DNA of 64,000 bases from Streptomyces sp. AC550_RSS872 (GCF_019049285.1 NZ_JAGMUL010000042.1:62001-126000), one strand, 5' to 3'. Shown: positions 8,843-17,708, counted from the first letter of the stretch. Numbers and translations are program-made. Notes: generated from the sequence alone by a model not told the origin.

Positions 8843-9014
8843 GCCTCAAGTATTCCCGGTCGTACGCCCACGAGCCTGACCCCGCCAGTGGTAGGACCGG
8901 CGAACGTACGCAAAGCCGTGGTCTGGGTGGCCTCCGAAGCCTCCGGCAGGCTGGACACCGCGCCCAGGTCAGAAGGCAGCCGGGCGCGAAACCCCCTGCT
9001 AGGAGAACCCCGGC

Positions 9015-10055
9015 ATGACCACTGTCGCTGCGTACGCCGCACCCGCCGCCAAGGCTCCGCTGGAGCGCACCACCATCGAGCGCCGTGCCGTCCGCGAGCA
9101 CGACGTGCTGATCGACATCAAGTTCGCGGGCATCTGCCACTCCGACATCCACCAGGCCCGGGAGGGCTGGGGCGAGGCCATCTTCCCGATGGTCCCCGGC
9201 CACGAGATCGCCGGCGTCGTCTCCGAGGTCGGCCCGGGCGTCACGAAGTACCAGGTCGGCGACCGCGTGGGCGTCGGCTGCCTGGTCGACTCCTGCCGTG
9301 AGTGCGACAACTGCAAGGCCGGCGCTGAGCAGCACTGCACGGGCGGCTCGGTGGGCACGTACAACGCCGTCGGCAAGGACGGCGAGCCCACCTACGGCGG
9401 CTACTCGGAGAAGGTCGTCGTCGACGAGAACTTCGTCGTCCGTATCCCCGACGGCCTGTCCCTGGACGTCGCCGCGCCCCTGCTGTGCGCGGGCATCACA
9501 ACGTACTCGCCGCTCAAGCACTGGGGCGCGGGCCCGGGCAAGAAGGTCGCCGTGATCGGCCTGGGCGGTCTCGGGCACATGGGCGTCAAGATCGCGCACG
9601 CGCTCGGCGCCGAGGTCACCGTCCTCTCCCAGTCGCTGCGCAAGAAGGACGACGGCCTGAAGCTGGGCGCCGACCACTACTACGCGACCAGCGACCCGAA
9701 GACGTTCGAGGAGCTCGCCGGCTCCTTCGACCTGATCGTCTCCACGGTGTCGGCGCCGCTGGACTTCGGCGCGTACCTCAGCCTGCTCAGGACGGGCGGC
9801 GCCCTGGTGAACGTGGGCGCCCCGGAGGAGCCCGTCGCGCTGAACCTGTTCTCGCTCATCGGCGGCAACAAGACCCTCGCCGGCTCCATGATCGGCGGCA
9901 TCGCCGAGACCCAGGAGATGCTGGACTTCTGTGCCGAGCACGGCCTCGGCGCCGAGATCGAGCTGATCGACGCCGACCGGATCAACGAGGCGTACGAGCG
10001 GGTGCTCAGCAGCGATGTGCGGTACCGGTTCGTGATCGACACGGCGACGATCTGA
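9015..10055 (+). CDS. Zinc-dependent NAD(P) alcohol dehydrogenase (cinnamyl-alcohol dehydrogenase-like)
   Basis: 346-aa medium-chain dehydrogenase that interconverts aldehydes and alcohols. The catalytic zinc site includes C41 in GICHSD and the GHE motif at PGHEIAG. The structural zinc cluster is CRECDNCKAGAEQHC. The Rossmann loop is GLGGLGHMG. The closest recognisable group is the YahK/AdhA NADP-dependent aldehyde reductases. An AGGAG site precedes ATG 9015. It is divergent from the MmyB-type regulator, which probably controls it. Confidence 0.9.
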   Translation: MTTVAAYAAPAAKAPLERTTIERRAVREHDVLIDIKFAGICHSDIHQAREGWGEAIFPMVPGHEIAGVVSEVGPGVTKYQVGDRVGVGCLVDSCRECDNCKAGAEQHCTGGSVGTYNAVGKDGEPTYGGYSEKVVVDENFVVRIPDGLSLDVAAPLLCAGITTYSPLKHWGAGPGKKVAVIGLGGLGHMGVKIAHALGAEVTVLSQSLRKKDDGLKLGADHYYATSDPKTFEELAGSFDLIVSTVSAPLDFGAYLSLLRTGGALVNVGAPEEPVALNLFSLIGGNKTLAGSMIGGIAETQEMLDFCAEHGLGAEIELIDADRINEAYERVLSSDVRYRFVIDTATI

Positions 10056-10074
10056 CAACCCGCCGCAGACCGGG

Positions 10075-10102
10075 GGCCCCGGAGCCGCACCGCTCCGGGG
10101 CC
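10075..10102 (+). terminator. Terminator hairpin of the alcohol dehydrogenase
   Basis: An 11-bp perfect stem (GGCCCCGGAGC/GCTCCGGGGCC) with a 6-nt loop begins 19 bp after the dehydrogenase stop. There is no long T-run, as is common for Streptomyces terminators. Confidence 0.7.
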
Positions 10103-10280
10103 TCGGCAGTACGGGTGAGCCGCCGTGCCGGGCCTCCCCTGCCGGTCCTGGTGCGGGCGAGGCCGAGTACCTGAGGAGTAGGCCCACCCCCTTCTCAGGA
10201 CCGATGTGCCGTGCTGCGGCCCCTGCCTAGCGTGAGATCAGGAGCCCGTCAGAACCGTGCACACGAGGAGGCAGCCCCCG

Positions 10281-10664
10281 ATGACCGTCCAGCTCAACCA
10301 CACCATCGTCGCCGCGCACGACAAGCAGGCCTCGGCCCGGTTTCTCGCCGACATCCTGGGCCTGGAAGTGAGCCCGCAGTACGGACCGTTCGTCCCGGTC
10401 GAGATCCCCAACGGTGTGACCCTGGACTACGCGGACTCCCCCGACGCCATCACGCCGCAGCACTACGCGTTCCTGGTGTCGGAGGACGACTTCGACACGA
10501 TCTTCCACCGGATCCGCGAGGCCGGCCTGACGTACTGGGCCGACCCGTACCACCGCCGCGCCGGCGAGATCAACCACAACGACGGCGGCCGCGGCACGTA
10601 CTTCGAGGACCCGAACGGCCACAACCTGGAGATCCTGACAAGGCCGTACGGCAGCGGTGGCTGA
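10281..10664 (+). CDS. VOC (glyoxalase/bleomycin-resistance) family protein
   Basis: 127-aa protein made of two paired beta-alpha-beta modules. The start at ATG 10281 is chosen because ACGAGGAGG sits about ten bases upstream; an upstream in-frame GTG at 10257 overlaps this site. Candidate metal ligands are H in LNHTIVAAHD, H in ITPQHYAFLV and E in RGTYFEDPNGHNLEIL, the typical VOC positions. The substrate is unknown. Confidence 0.85.
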   Translation: MTVQLNHTIVAAHDKQASARFLADILGLEVSPQYGPFVPVEIPNGVTLDYADSPDAITPQHYAFLVSEDDFDTIFHRIREAGLTYWADPYHRRAGEINHNDGGRGTYFEDPNGHNLEILTRPYGSGG

Positions 10665-10673
10665 CGCGGCCCG

Positions 10674-11444
10674 TCATCCCTGGTACGGCGGTGCCGCCCC
10701 CCAGTTCCACCGCGGCACCGGCTGCTCCGCCGGCGGCACCGCGTCCGGCCCCGAGAAGTACACGGCCAGCCGCGTCCCCCACTCCAGATAAGCCAGGAAC
10801 GCCGAGCGGAACTCCGCGTCCGTCGGCAGGCCCGCCTCGTCCGCCGCGTCCTGGATGAGGTTGACCCAGCGGCGGCGCTGGGGCTCGGTGATGCCACGGC
10901 CCATGTGCTTGGCGACCATGTGACCATGACCGCCCTGGGTCTCGGAGTAGGCGGGCGGCCCCCCGAAGACCTCGCCGAGCCAGAGGGCCACGTGTTCCGC
11001 ATGGGCGGGGTCCAGGCCGGCGAAGAGCGGGGCCAGGAGGTCGTCCTTGAGCACCTTGTCGTAGAAGACCGACGTCAGGCGGGCGAAGGCCTCCGCGCCG
11101 CCCGCCCAGGCGTACAGCGTCGGCACCGACGCGCCCGCACCGCGTACCGTCGTCGGCTTGTAGTGCCGCATCTCCTGGATGTACGGGATGTACGGGCGGA
11201 TCTCGGCGAGGAAGCCGGGGAACAGCTCCGACGCGCGAAAACCCTCCATGTGGTCCTGTGTCGAGGTCCACGTGATGCGCAGGACGTAGTGCTCGAAGTC
11301 CTCCTCACAGCGGGCGAGTTCGTAGTCGACACAGTGCGGGGACGCGGCCAGCTGGGCCGCGGCGCGGGTGTAGGCGGCCAGGAACTCCGCCGACTGCTGC
11401 TCGGGGATGCGGTACCGGATGTATTCCACCGTGTGAGCCGTCAT
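10674..11444 (-). CDS. ABM domain-truncated haemoglobin fusion protein
   Basis: 256-aa two-domain protein. Residues 1-100 are an antibiotic-biosynthesis-monooxygenase type ferredoxin-like domain (VEYIRYRIPEQQSAEFLAAY, YELARCEEDFEHYVLRITW). Residues ~105-235 are a group II truncated globin (FARLTSVFYDKVLKDDLLAPLF, HAEHVALWLGEVFGGP), with the probable proximal haem histidine H180 in HMVAKHMGRGI. The same fusion is known from Streptomyces avermitilis. It may couple oxygen or NO chemistry to oxidation of a small molecule; the substrate is not known. It converges with the VOC gene. Confidence 0.88.
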   Translation of the reverse strand: MTAHTVEYIRYRIPEQQSAEFLAAYTRAAAQLAASPHCVDYELARCEEDFEHYVLRITWTSTQDHMEGFRASELFPGFLAEIRPYIPYIQEMRHYKPTTVRGAGASVPTLYAWAGGAEAFARLTSVFYDKVLKDDLLAPLFAGLDPAHAEHVALWLGEVFGGPPAYSETQGGHGHMVAKHMGRGITEPQRRRWVNLIQDAADEAGLPTDAEFRSAFLAYLEWGTRLAVYFSGPDAVPPAEQPVPRWNWGAAPPYQG

Positions 11445-11465
11445 GGCCTCACGGAAACACGAAGG

Positions 11466-11492
11466 CCCGCCGGAAGCTGCACTTCCGGCGGG
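11466..11492 (-). terminator. Terminator hairpin after the subtilase gene
   Basis: An 11-bp perfect stem (CCCGCCGGAAG/CTTCCGGCGGG) with a 5-nt loop lies 27 bp past the end of the minus-strand peptidase and before the start of the globin fusion gene, which separates the two transcripts. Confidence 0.75.
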
Positions 11493-11518
11493 CGGTTCGC
11501 TGAGGGCCTACTTCCGGC

Positions 11519-14500
11519 CTACTTCCCGTAGTACGCGTTGTAGATCGAGATCGTCGACTTGTTGCCCTTCTTGTCGGCGATCTTGGCGTGGAAGGAGACG
11601 CCCTTGCCCTTCGCCGGGTTCTTCACGGTGATCTTGCCGTCCCTGACGTCGAGCTTCTTCCAGGTCTGGCCGTAGTCGTACGACACGTACACGTGCAGCG
11701 ACTTCAGGTTGCTGCCCGCGGCCGCACCCACGACGGTGACCGGGAAGGTCTGGGTCCTGTCGGCCTCGACCCGGCTGTCCAGGCCCGTCTTGGCGTTGAA
11801 GCGGACGGTGGAGGCCGGGAGCCTGACCTGGTCGTCGGACGACCTCTTGGAGCGGAAGGTCCAGCTCGCGTCGATCCGTGTGGAGGCCGCCGCGACCTTG
11901 ACGCTCCGCTTGGCGGAGGTCGTCAGCCTGTACTCGGCGTCCCCTGCCGGGACCTTGAACGTGCCTCCGCCGAACACCGTGTCGTCGTAGGAGCCGATCT
12001 TGGTGCCGTTGCGGTACAGGCTCGTGTTCGCCGAGGTGAAAGGCGACCAGCCGGCGTGCTTGCCGCCGTCGGCGAACACCGGCAGCTCGCCGTAGATCTC
12101 GTCGCCCTCACGGAACAGGCCGTAGTACTTGTCGAGGTGCGGGCCGATGACCGCCGTGTTGAAGGTGTTCGAGTAGCTCTGACCCGCCTTGTAGGCCTGC
12201 TCGTCGCCCAGGGAGTAGGTCAGGTCGACCACCGGACGGCCCTGGGCGTCCCGGCCGGCGAACTGCTCGAATTCCAACGACCACTTGATCTTGTCGGACG
12301 TGGACAGGTACATCGTCCGCGAGCCCGGCAGCTTCTGCTCGATCGGCTCGCTCATCACGCCGGTGTCGGGGAAGTTGCCGATGGCGAGCAGCGCGCCGGT
12401 CTTGCCGGATGCCGAGGCACCGAGGCCGTTCTTCACCTTGGCGAGTTCACTGGCCTTGAAGTGGCGGACCTTGTCGCCCTGGATCTTCTTGGCCTCGGCC
12501 AGCGTCGCCACGTTGTACTCGGTGTCGGCGCCCTTGGTCCACTGGCCGTTCCAGGTCTGGTTCAGGCCGCTCGCGACCTGCGGGCCGACGTGCGCCATGC
12601 GCAGGTTGGCGAAGGTGTCGACACTCATGGAGGAGCTGGCGCCCGCCGTGTCGTAGGAGTAGTCGATGGTTGCGGCCACCTGCTTGGCCCGCGTGTCCGG
12701 CACGGTGATGTCCGCCGGCTTGGTGGTGCGGGCGTCGAGCGTCACGGAGGTGTTCTTGGTGAGGTCCAGCTTCGGCTGCACCAGCCAGTCGAGCCCGCCC
12801 GCCGGGGACTCCGGGTCCTTGTCGATCACGGCGTCCAGCACATAGGAGCCCTTGGGCAGCCGCATCTTGGTGACCCCGGACTCGGTGACCGGCACGCGGT
12901 GTTCCGTGTTCGTCGACAGACCCGTGTACCCGAACAGGCGGGTGTTGTACTCGGGTGCCGGCCTGCCGTCCCGGCCGATGTGCTTGACGGTGAGGTCGTA
13001 CGACTCCACCTCGCGCTGCACCCCGGCGGCCGTACGGACGCTCTGCCCGCCGCCCATCGCCGTGACGTACGCGGAGTAGGCGCCGTCGACCGTGCCGCCC
13101 AGCTTGGTGTTGACGGTCAGGGCGACGGAGGCCTTCCCGCCCGCCGGGACCTTCACGTTGGTCGCGCCCAGCTTGAAGAAGCCCGCGGGGGCCGGCCGGC
13201 CCTTGGGGTCGAAGCCCGTGGCGGAGAGGGTGAGCGTGACGTCCTCGGTACCGAAGTTGCGGTACGTCAGCTGCTTGGCGACCGGCTTGTCGTCGGTGTG
13301 CGGCCACTGCTGCACACCGAAGTTCACCGACGCCGGGTCGGCGATCACGGTCTGCTTGATGGCCTTGTCGACCTGGATACGGCCCGTACCCTGCTGGAAC
13401 GGCGTGTACTTGCCACCCTTGGTGGAACCGGCCAGCGCGCCCTTGAGCTCGGCGTACGTCCAGTCCGGGTGCTGCTGCTTGAGGATGGCCGCCGCGCCCG
13501 CGACATGCGGGGTGGCCATGGACGTGCCCTCGATGGTCAGGTAGCCGGGCGGGTTCTCGCCTTCCTCCTGCTCGATGACACTGCCCTTGGCGGAGGCGGC
13601 CGTGATGTCCACGCCGGGCGCGGTCACGTCCGGCTTGATGCCGCCGTCGCCGATCCGCGGGCCGGTGCTGGAGAAGGGCGCGAGGACGTCCCTGTCGTCG
13701 ACGGCGCCGACGGTGAGGGCGGCCTCGGCGCTGCCGGGCGAACCGACCGACTCCGGGCCGGAGTTGCCGGCCGCGATGGCGAAGAGCACTCCCTTTTCGG
13801 CGGAAAGCTTGTTGACCGCCGCCTCCATCGGGTCGATCTCGGGTGTGTCCCGTCCGCCGAGGCTGAGGTTGACGATGTCGGCGCCCTGCTCGACCGCCCA
13901 CTCCATGCCCGCCACGATGCCGGAGTCGTCACCTTCGCCATTGTCGTTGAGGACCTTGCCGTTGAGGAGGTCGGCGCCGGGCGCCACGCCCTTGTACTTG
14001 CCGGCAGACCCCGCGGGAGATGCAGCGCCGGTGCCCGCCGCGATGGACGCGACGTGCGTGCCGTGACCGAACTTGTCGGTGGCGTCGGCGGCCGGGGTGA
14101 AGTTCTTCGACGCGATCACCTGGTCCTTGAGGTCCGGGTGGGTGGCGTCGACGCCGGTGTCCAGGACGGCGATCTTGACGCCCTTGCCGTCGTAGCCGGC
14201 CGACCACGCCTTGGGGGTGCCGATCTGGGCGACGGACTTGTCGAGGCTGGCCTTGCGCACGCCGTCGAGCCAGACGTGCGCGATGCCGGAGGCCGCCTTG
14301 TCGCCGTTGGTGAGCGCGTCCCACAGCTCGGGCGTGTCCTGGTGCGGGATCTGCACGGCGTCCGCGTTCAGGGACTTCAGGGCCCTGCGGAGCTTGCCCG
14401 AGTCCCGGACGTCCGCCTTGGTCCCGGCGGCGGCGCCCTGGTAGCCGACGATGACCTTCGGGCCCTTGGCCTGGGAGGCGCGGGTCGCGGACTTGTTCAG

Positions 14501-14836
14501 CTCGGTGACGTCGAAGAGACGCTGGTCGAGCTTGCCGGCGGCGATCAGCCGGGCCGCGTCGGCCGGGATCACCAGGGTGTGGCCGTCGGCCTTGCGAATC
14601 TGTACGGGTATGTGCCCGCGCCCCTTCGCCCGCTCCAGGCCCACCACCTGGCCCTTGGAGCCGACGGCGACCCGGTCACCCGTGATCAGGGTGATCCGGT
14701 GCGTGGACGCGGGCCCGGCGCCGGCCGGGCGCCGCTCCGGTTCGGCCGACGCCGGGCTGGTCATTCCCGAGGCGAGGGCCACGGCGGCCGCCATGGCGAC
14801 GGAGGCCGCACATACGCTCTTGAGTTGTCTGCGCAA
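11519..14836 (-). CDS. Large secreted S8 (subtilisin-like) serine peptidase
   Basis: 1105-aa extracellular protease. Residues 1-31 form a Sec signal peptide (MRRQLK, hydrophobic VAMAAAVALASGM, cleavage near PASA-EP). A ~180-aa propeptide region precedes the catalytic domain at about 205-480, with Asp226 in VLDTGVD, His261 in GHGTHVAS, oxyanion Asn358 in AAGNSGPE and Ser439 in GTSMATPH. The remaining ~620 residues are beta-rich, including VSYDYGQTWKKLDV near the C-terminus, and resemble the long accessory tails of Streptomyces secreted subtilases. It stands alone, with a terminator downstream. Confidence 0.95.
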   Translation of the reverse strand: MRRQLKSVCAASVAMAAAVALASGMTSPASAEPERRPAGAGPASTHRITLITGDRVAVGSKGQVVGLERAKGRGHIPVQIRKADGHTLVIPADAARLIAAGKLDQRLFDVTELNKSATRASQAKGPKVIVGYQGAAAGTKADVRDSGKLRRALKSLNADAVQIPHQDTPELWDALTNGDKAASGIAHVWLDGVRKASLDKSVAQIGTPKAWSAGYDGKGVKIAVLDTGVDATHPDLKDQVIASKNFTPAADATDKFGHGTHVASIAAGTGAASPAGSAGKYKGVAPGADLLNGKVLNDNGEGDDSGIVAGMEWAVEQGADIVNLSLGGRDTPEIDPMEAAVNKLSAEKGVLFAIAAGNSGPESVGSPGSAEAALTVGAVDDRDVLAPFSSTGPRIGDGGIKPDVTAPGVDITAASAKGSVIEQEEGENPPGYLTIEGTSMATPHVAGAAAILKQQHPDWTYAELKGALAGSTKGGKYTPFQQGTGRIQVDKAIKQTVIADPASVNFGVQQWPHTDDKPVAKQLTYRNFGTEDVTLTLSATGFDPKGRPAPAGFFKLGATNVKVPAGGKASVALTVNTKLGGTVDGAYSAYVTAMGGGQSVRTAAGVQREVESYDLTVKHIGRDGRPAPEYNTRLFGYTGLSTNTEHRVPVTESGVTKMRLPKGSYVLDAVIDKDPESPAGGLDWLVQPKLDLTKNTSVTLDARTTKPADITVPDTRAKQVAATIDYSYDTAGASSSMSVDTFANLRMAHVGPQVASGLNQTWNGQWTKGADTEYNVATLAEAKKIQGDKVRHFKASELAKVKNGLGASASGKTGALLAIGNFPDTGVMSEPIEQKLPGSRTMYLSTSDKIKWSLEFEQFAGRDAQGRPVVDLTYSLGDEQAYKAGQSYSNTFNTAVIGPHLDKYYGLFREGDEIYGELPVFADGGKHAGWSPFTSANTSLYRNGTKIGSYDDTVFGGGTFKVPAGDAEYRLTTSAKRSVKVAAASTRIDASWTFRSKRSSDDQVRLPASTVRFNAKTGLDSRVEADRTQTFPVTVVGAAAGSNLKSLHVYVSYDYGQTWKKLDVRDGKITVKNPAKGKGVSFHAKIADKKGNKSTISIYNAYYGK

Positions 14837-15043
14837 GATTCCCCCTTGCAGATGGTCCGGGTGAATTCCCCTTCACCCGGCCGGGAGAGATCATGTGCGC
14901 ATACACGCCGCCCCCCGGAACACGCAGTATGCCGAGGGGTGATCAGGCGCCTCAAGAGATGAGAAGAAGGCGAGAGGCCCACCGGTCAACTGTTACGTGG
15001 CGGCGAGAACTCCGTTACGCAGTGCTCAAGTTACGCTCCCGCA

Positions 15044-15280
15044 TTGCCCTTGACACTCACCTGTGCGCACGTGGTGGAGGCCGCTGAGCAGGGCCCCGGC
15101 AGGCAGGTGCGACTCGTCTTCCCCCATCTGCCGAACCAGCCCGAGGTGACCGGGGTGGTACTGGCCGACCGGTGGCGGGCATCGGCGAAGGAGGACATCG
15201 CTGTCGTACGGCTGGACCGTGTCCTGCGGGGTGCCGTGCCGTTGCCGATGAGGTCGGCGCAGGGGCGTCAGGGCCCCTGA
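15044..15280 (+). pseudogene. Fragment of a trypsin-like serine protease domain
   Basis: An open stretch of 78 codons resembles the N-terminal part of a trypsin-like peptidase: LTCAHVV holds the catalytic histidine and EDIAVVRLD the catalytic aspartate. Everything from the serine-containing half onward is missing, and the reading frame stops at 15280, exactly where homology to a different gene (a DUF5753 regulator tail) begins. The lack of a proper N-terminus and the abrupt end mark it as a decayed remnant. Confidence 0.6.
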
Positions 15281-15285
15281 TGGCG

Positions 15286-15507
15286 GCCTCCAACATGGTC
15301 ATGGCTTTCCCCGACGCACCCCCGCTGGTTTACACGGAGGCGTCCTACAGCGGGGACACCATCGACGATCCGGCCCTCGTGAAGCAGTACCGCAAGGCAT
15401 ACGATCGGCTCAGGGCCGTCGCGCTGTCACCAGACACGTCCCTCGCCATGATCAAGGCTGCGGCAGAGGATTACCGAAATGGCAAGCAACCGGATCGACT
15501 TGAGTGA
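15286..15507 (+). pseudogene. C-terminal remnant of an XRE/DUF5753 regulator
   Basis: The translation MVMAFPDAPPLVYTEA followed by PALVKQYRKAYDRLRAVALS and a final helix matches the C-terminal end of DUF5753, the domain that follows the helix-turn-helix in Streptomyces XRE regulators. The DNA-binding part and most of DUF5753 (roughly 200 residues) are missing and replaced by the protease fragment. It still overlaps the DUF397 gene as an intact regulator would. Confidence 0.65.
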
Positions 15508-15694
15508 CGCTCTCTGGTTCAAGAGCAGCTACAGCAACGAAAGCGGCGGCGACTGCGTCGAGATCGCCGACAACATCCCCGGCCTCGTCCCCGTACGCGA
15601 CTCCAAGGCCCCCGACGGCCCGGCCCTGCTCCTCACCGCCCACGCCTGGGCCCCCTTCATCACCGCACTCAAGCACGACGTGCAGCCCCTCTGA
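15479..15694 (+). CDS. DUF397 domain protein
   Basis: 71-aa small protein with the DUF397 hallmarks WFKSSYSNESGGDCVEIAD, VPVRDSKAPDGPALLLTAHAW and a C-terminal FITALK. ATG 15479 has a GAGG site nine bases upstream and overlaps the tail of the XRE remnant by 29 bp. DUF397 proteins normally pair with a neighbouring XRE regulator and some act as its inhibitor. Since that partner is truncated here, this gene is probably an orphan. Confidence 0.88.
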   Translation: MASNRIDLSDALWFKSSYSNESGGDCVEIADNIPGLVPVRDSKAPDGPALLLTAHAWAPFITALKHDVQPL

Positions 15695-15999
15695 ACTCCT
15701 GGCCGCCCCCTGCTCGACGGGTCCCGGTGCATGTGGCCGAGTCGGGCTTGCGGCGAGTGCCGACGGTGTACTTTCCTAGTAGCAGAAAAGCCCCCGCCAC
15801 GGCGGGCAAGGCCGCGACAGGGGCTTCAGCTCAACAGGCGCTTTGGTGGAAGGCCCCTAAATCCTCTGGGGGCCTCCCGCTACCTGGCGAGCAGCCACAG
15901 CCACCACCTCCTCACGTGCCTGGCCCACCTTTCCGGCAGGCACCGGATGGTCCGGCACACGAGAGTCGGCTTTGGCTTGGCATGACGTCTCACTGGGCG

Positions 16000-16031
16000 C
16001 GCCTCCCTTTGCATAGGGAGGCGGCCTTTTT
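16000..16031 (+). terminator. Intrinsic terminator with T-run in the gap after DUF397
   Basis: A 9-bp stem (CGCCTCCCT/AGGGAGGCG) with a 6-nt loop is followed by GGCC and five T residues. T-tailed terminators are uncommon in this window, and no gene ends within 300 bp upstream, so it probably ends the DUF397 transcript or a small RNA. Confidence 0.65.
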
Positions 16032-16157
16032 CATTGCCCGGAACCGCCCCGCTCGGGCCGGGCCCCGATGGGGAGGGGCCCGGAACAAGGGAGGCGCACC
16101 CGAAGGCGCGTCACATGCCGGACTTTACCGGTAACTCCCTTATGCGAAGCGAAACTT

Positions 16158-16189
16158 GAAGGCGGCCACCCGATCGGGTGACCGCCTTC
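16158..16189 (-). terminator. Terminator hairpin of the L,D-transpeptidase
   Basis: A 14-bp stem with one mismatch and loop GATC (GAAGGCGGCCACCC/GGGTGACCGCCTTC) lies 47 bp past the end of the minus-strand gene. Confidence 0.7.
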
Positions 16190-16235
16190 ATCAACTCACG
16201 TCAGTCGCACAGTGCGCTCACTGCCCAAGCATCCG

Positions 16236-17486
16236 TCAGACCGCCGAACCGGCCTTCCACTGCGCCCAGTCCATGTTCCAGCCGTTGAGGCCGTTGTCCG
16301 GGGCGATGGTCTTGTCGCCGGTGTTCTGGACGACCACGACGTCGCCGACGATCGAGTTGTTGTAGAACCAGTAGCCCGCGGTGCCCTTGTCGTTGGCGCC
16401 CTCGGTGTCGGACAGGCCCACGCAGCCGTGGCTGGTGTTCACGCTGCCGAAGATGGACTTGGCACCCCAGTAGTTGCCGTGGATGAAGGTGCCGGAGGTG
16501 GACAGGCGGATGGCGTGCGGCACGTTCTTGATGTCGTACTCGCCCTTGCCGTCGTCGTCCGTGAAGCCCACGGTCGCGCCGTTCATGCGCGTCTCCTTGA
16601 ACTTCTCGGACATCACCATGATGCCTTGGTAGGTCTTGTTCTCCGGCGAACCGGCCGAGATCGGGATGGTCTTGATGGTCTTGCCGTCCTGCGTGACCTT
16701 CATCTGCTTGGTCTTCGCGTCGACGTAACTGATCTGGTTGCGGCCGATCTTGAAGGTGACCGTCTTCTCCTGGACGCCGTAGACACCGTCGGCGCCCTCG
16801 ACGCCGTCCAGGGCCATCTTCAGGGTGACGGTCGAGCCGCCCTTCCAGTACTCGTCGGGCCGGCAGTCCATGCGGGTGTCGTTGAACCAGTGGCAGACGA
16901 CTTCCTGGCCGCTGGTCGAGGTGACGGTGACGCCCTTCTGGACGGCCGCCTTGTTGGTGATCGACTTGTCGAAGTTGATCGAGACCGGCATGCCCACGCC
17001 GACCGTGGAGCCGTCCTCCGGCGTGAAGTAGCCGAGGAAGCTGTTCTTCGGGGAGACCGTGGTGAAGGAGGCGTTCTCGTGGGCCTCCAGGCCCTTGGCG
17101 TCCTTCGCGGTCACGGTGACCTTGTAGGTCGTGGAGCGCTCCAGCTGGGCGCTGGGCTTCCAGCTGGTCTTGTCCGCGGATATCTCGCCCTCGACCGCGG
17201 CCCCCTCGGCGGTCGTCATCGCCACCTCGGTGAGCGTGCCCTTGCTCACGGTGACGGCGGCGGAGTTGTTGATGGAGGCGTTGTCGGTGCCGTCCTTGGG
17301 CGTGATCTTGATCTGCGCCGCGGAGGTCTTCTTGGCCGCCGCCTCGTCGACCTTGGACTGCGAGCTGTCGCCGCCGTCGCTGCCGGAGGCGTTGTCGTCG
17401 CCGCCGGAGCAGGCCGAGAGCACCAGGACACCGCCGAGCAGTGCGGACGCGACCGTCAGGCCCTTGCGCCGCTTACTGTTCGTCAT
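16236..17486 (-). CDS. L,D-transpeptidase lipoprotein (YkuD, Ig-like domains)
   Basis: 416-aa cell-wall enzyme that makes 3-3 peptidoglycan crosslinks. ATG 17486 is preferred because GGAG lies eight bases upstream; an ATG five codons earlier is less likely. The signal peptide ends in the lipobox VLSAC, so it should be lipid-anchored outside the membrane. Two beta-rich Ig-like segments (about 50-150 and 150-240) precede the YkuD domain, whose active site is HGNYWG then SHGCVGL with catalytic C355. The layout matches mycobacterial LdtMt2-type enzymes. Confidence 0.93.
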   Translation of the reverse strand: MTNSKRRKGLTVASALLGGVLVLSACSGGDDNASGSDGGDSSQSKVDEAAAKKTSAAQIKITPKDGTDNASINNSAAVTVSKGTLTEVAMTTAEGAAVEGEISADKTSWKPSAQLERSTTYKVTVTAKDAKGLEAHENASFTTVSPKNSFLGYFTPEDGSTVGVGMPVSINFDKSITNKAAVQKGVTVTSTSGQEVVCHWFNDTRMDCRPDEYWKGGSTVTLKMALDGVEGADGVYGVQEKTVTFKIGRNQISYVDAKTKQMKVTQDGKTIKTIPISAGSPENKTYQGIMVMSEKFKETRMNGATVGFTDDDGKGEYDIKNVPHAIRLSTSGTFIHGNYWGAKSIFGSVNTSHGCVGLSDTEGANDKGTAGYWFYNNSIVGDVVVVQNTGDKTIAPDNGLNGWNMDWAQWKAGSAV

Positions 17487-17660
17487 CACACGCTTCTCCA
17501 TTGTTCCCGAATCCCCAAAACGCCCGAGAGTCCCCGTTAAGAATCTTCAACGCTACGACCGGTTCGGCCCGTTCCACATCCCTTGTATGTGTGGGGCGCA
17601 CCACGCCCTTCACAGGCGGGTGGTACGGATGTCGGCCAGTGCGCCCCCTGAGACGACGAA

Positions 17661-17688
17661 ACCCCGGGCGGCGGTTGCCGCCCGGGGT
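17661..17688 (-). terminator. Terminator hairpin downstream of the 117-aa gene
   Basis: A perfect 12-bp stem (ACCCCGGGCGGC/GCCGCCCGGGGT) with loop GGTT lies 20 bp beyond the stop of the minus-strand gene that ends at 17709. Confidence 0.75.
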
Positions 17689-17708
17689 CACGATTTCCCC
17701 AAGAAGCC

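Larger units (their letters stand above)
15695..16235. other. 541-bp gap with several strong hairpins and no supported gene
   Basis: No convincing coding region is seen. Hairpins include an inverted repeat at about 15787-15825 (AAGCCCC/GGGGCTT with an inner CCCGCC/GGCGGG) which followed on the minus strand has a short T-run, another at about 15850-15876, the terminator at 16000-16031, an inverted repeat at 16058-16083 (CCGGGCCCC/GGGGCCCGG) and the L,D-transpeptidase terminator. A short structured or leader RNA between 15780 and 16031 is possible but unproved. Confidence 0.45.

Noticed and set aside
7023..10187. 1054-codon minus-strand frame across several genes
   Set aside because: Crosses five well-supported genes and intergenic terminators and has no domain homology.
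11588..14962. 1124-codon open frame opposite the subtilase
   Set aside because: Antisense mirror of a real gene with strong catalytic motifs; its composition (Val/Gly/Arg/Asp-rich) is typical of shadow frames.
15727..16134. Protein-coding gene after DUF397
   Set aside because: Open frames overlap terminators and hairpins and show no codon bias or homology.
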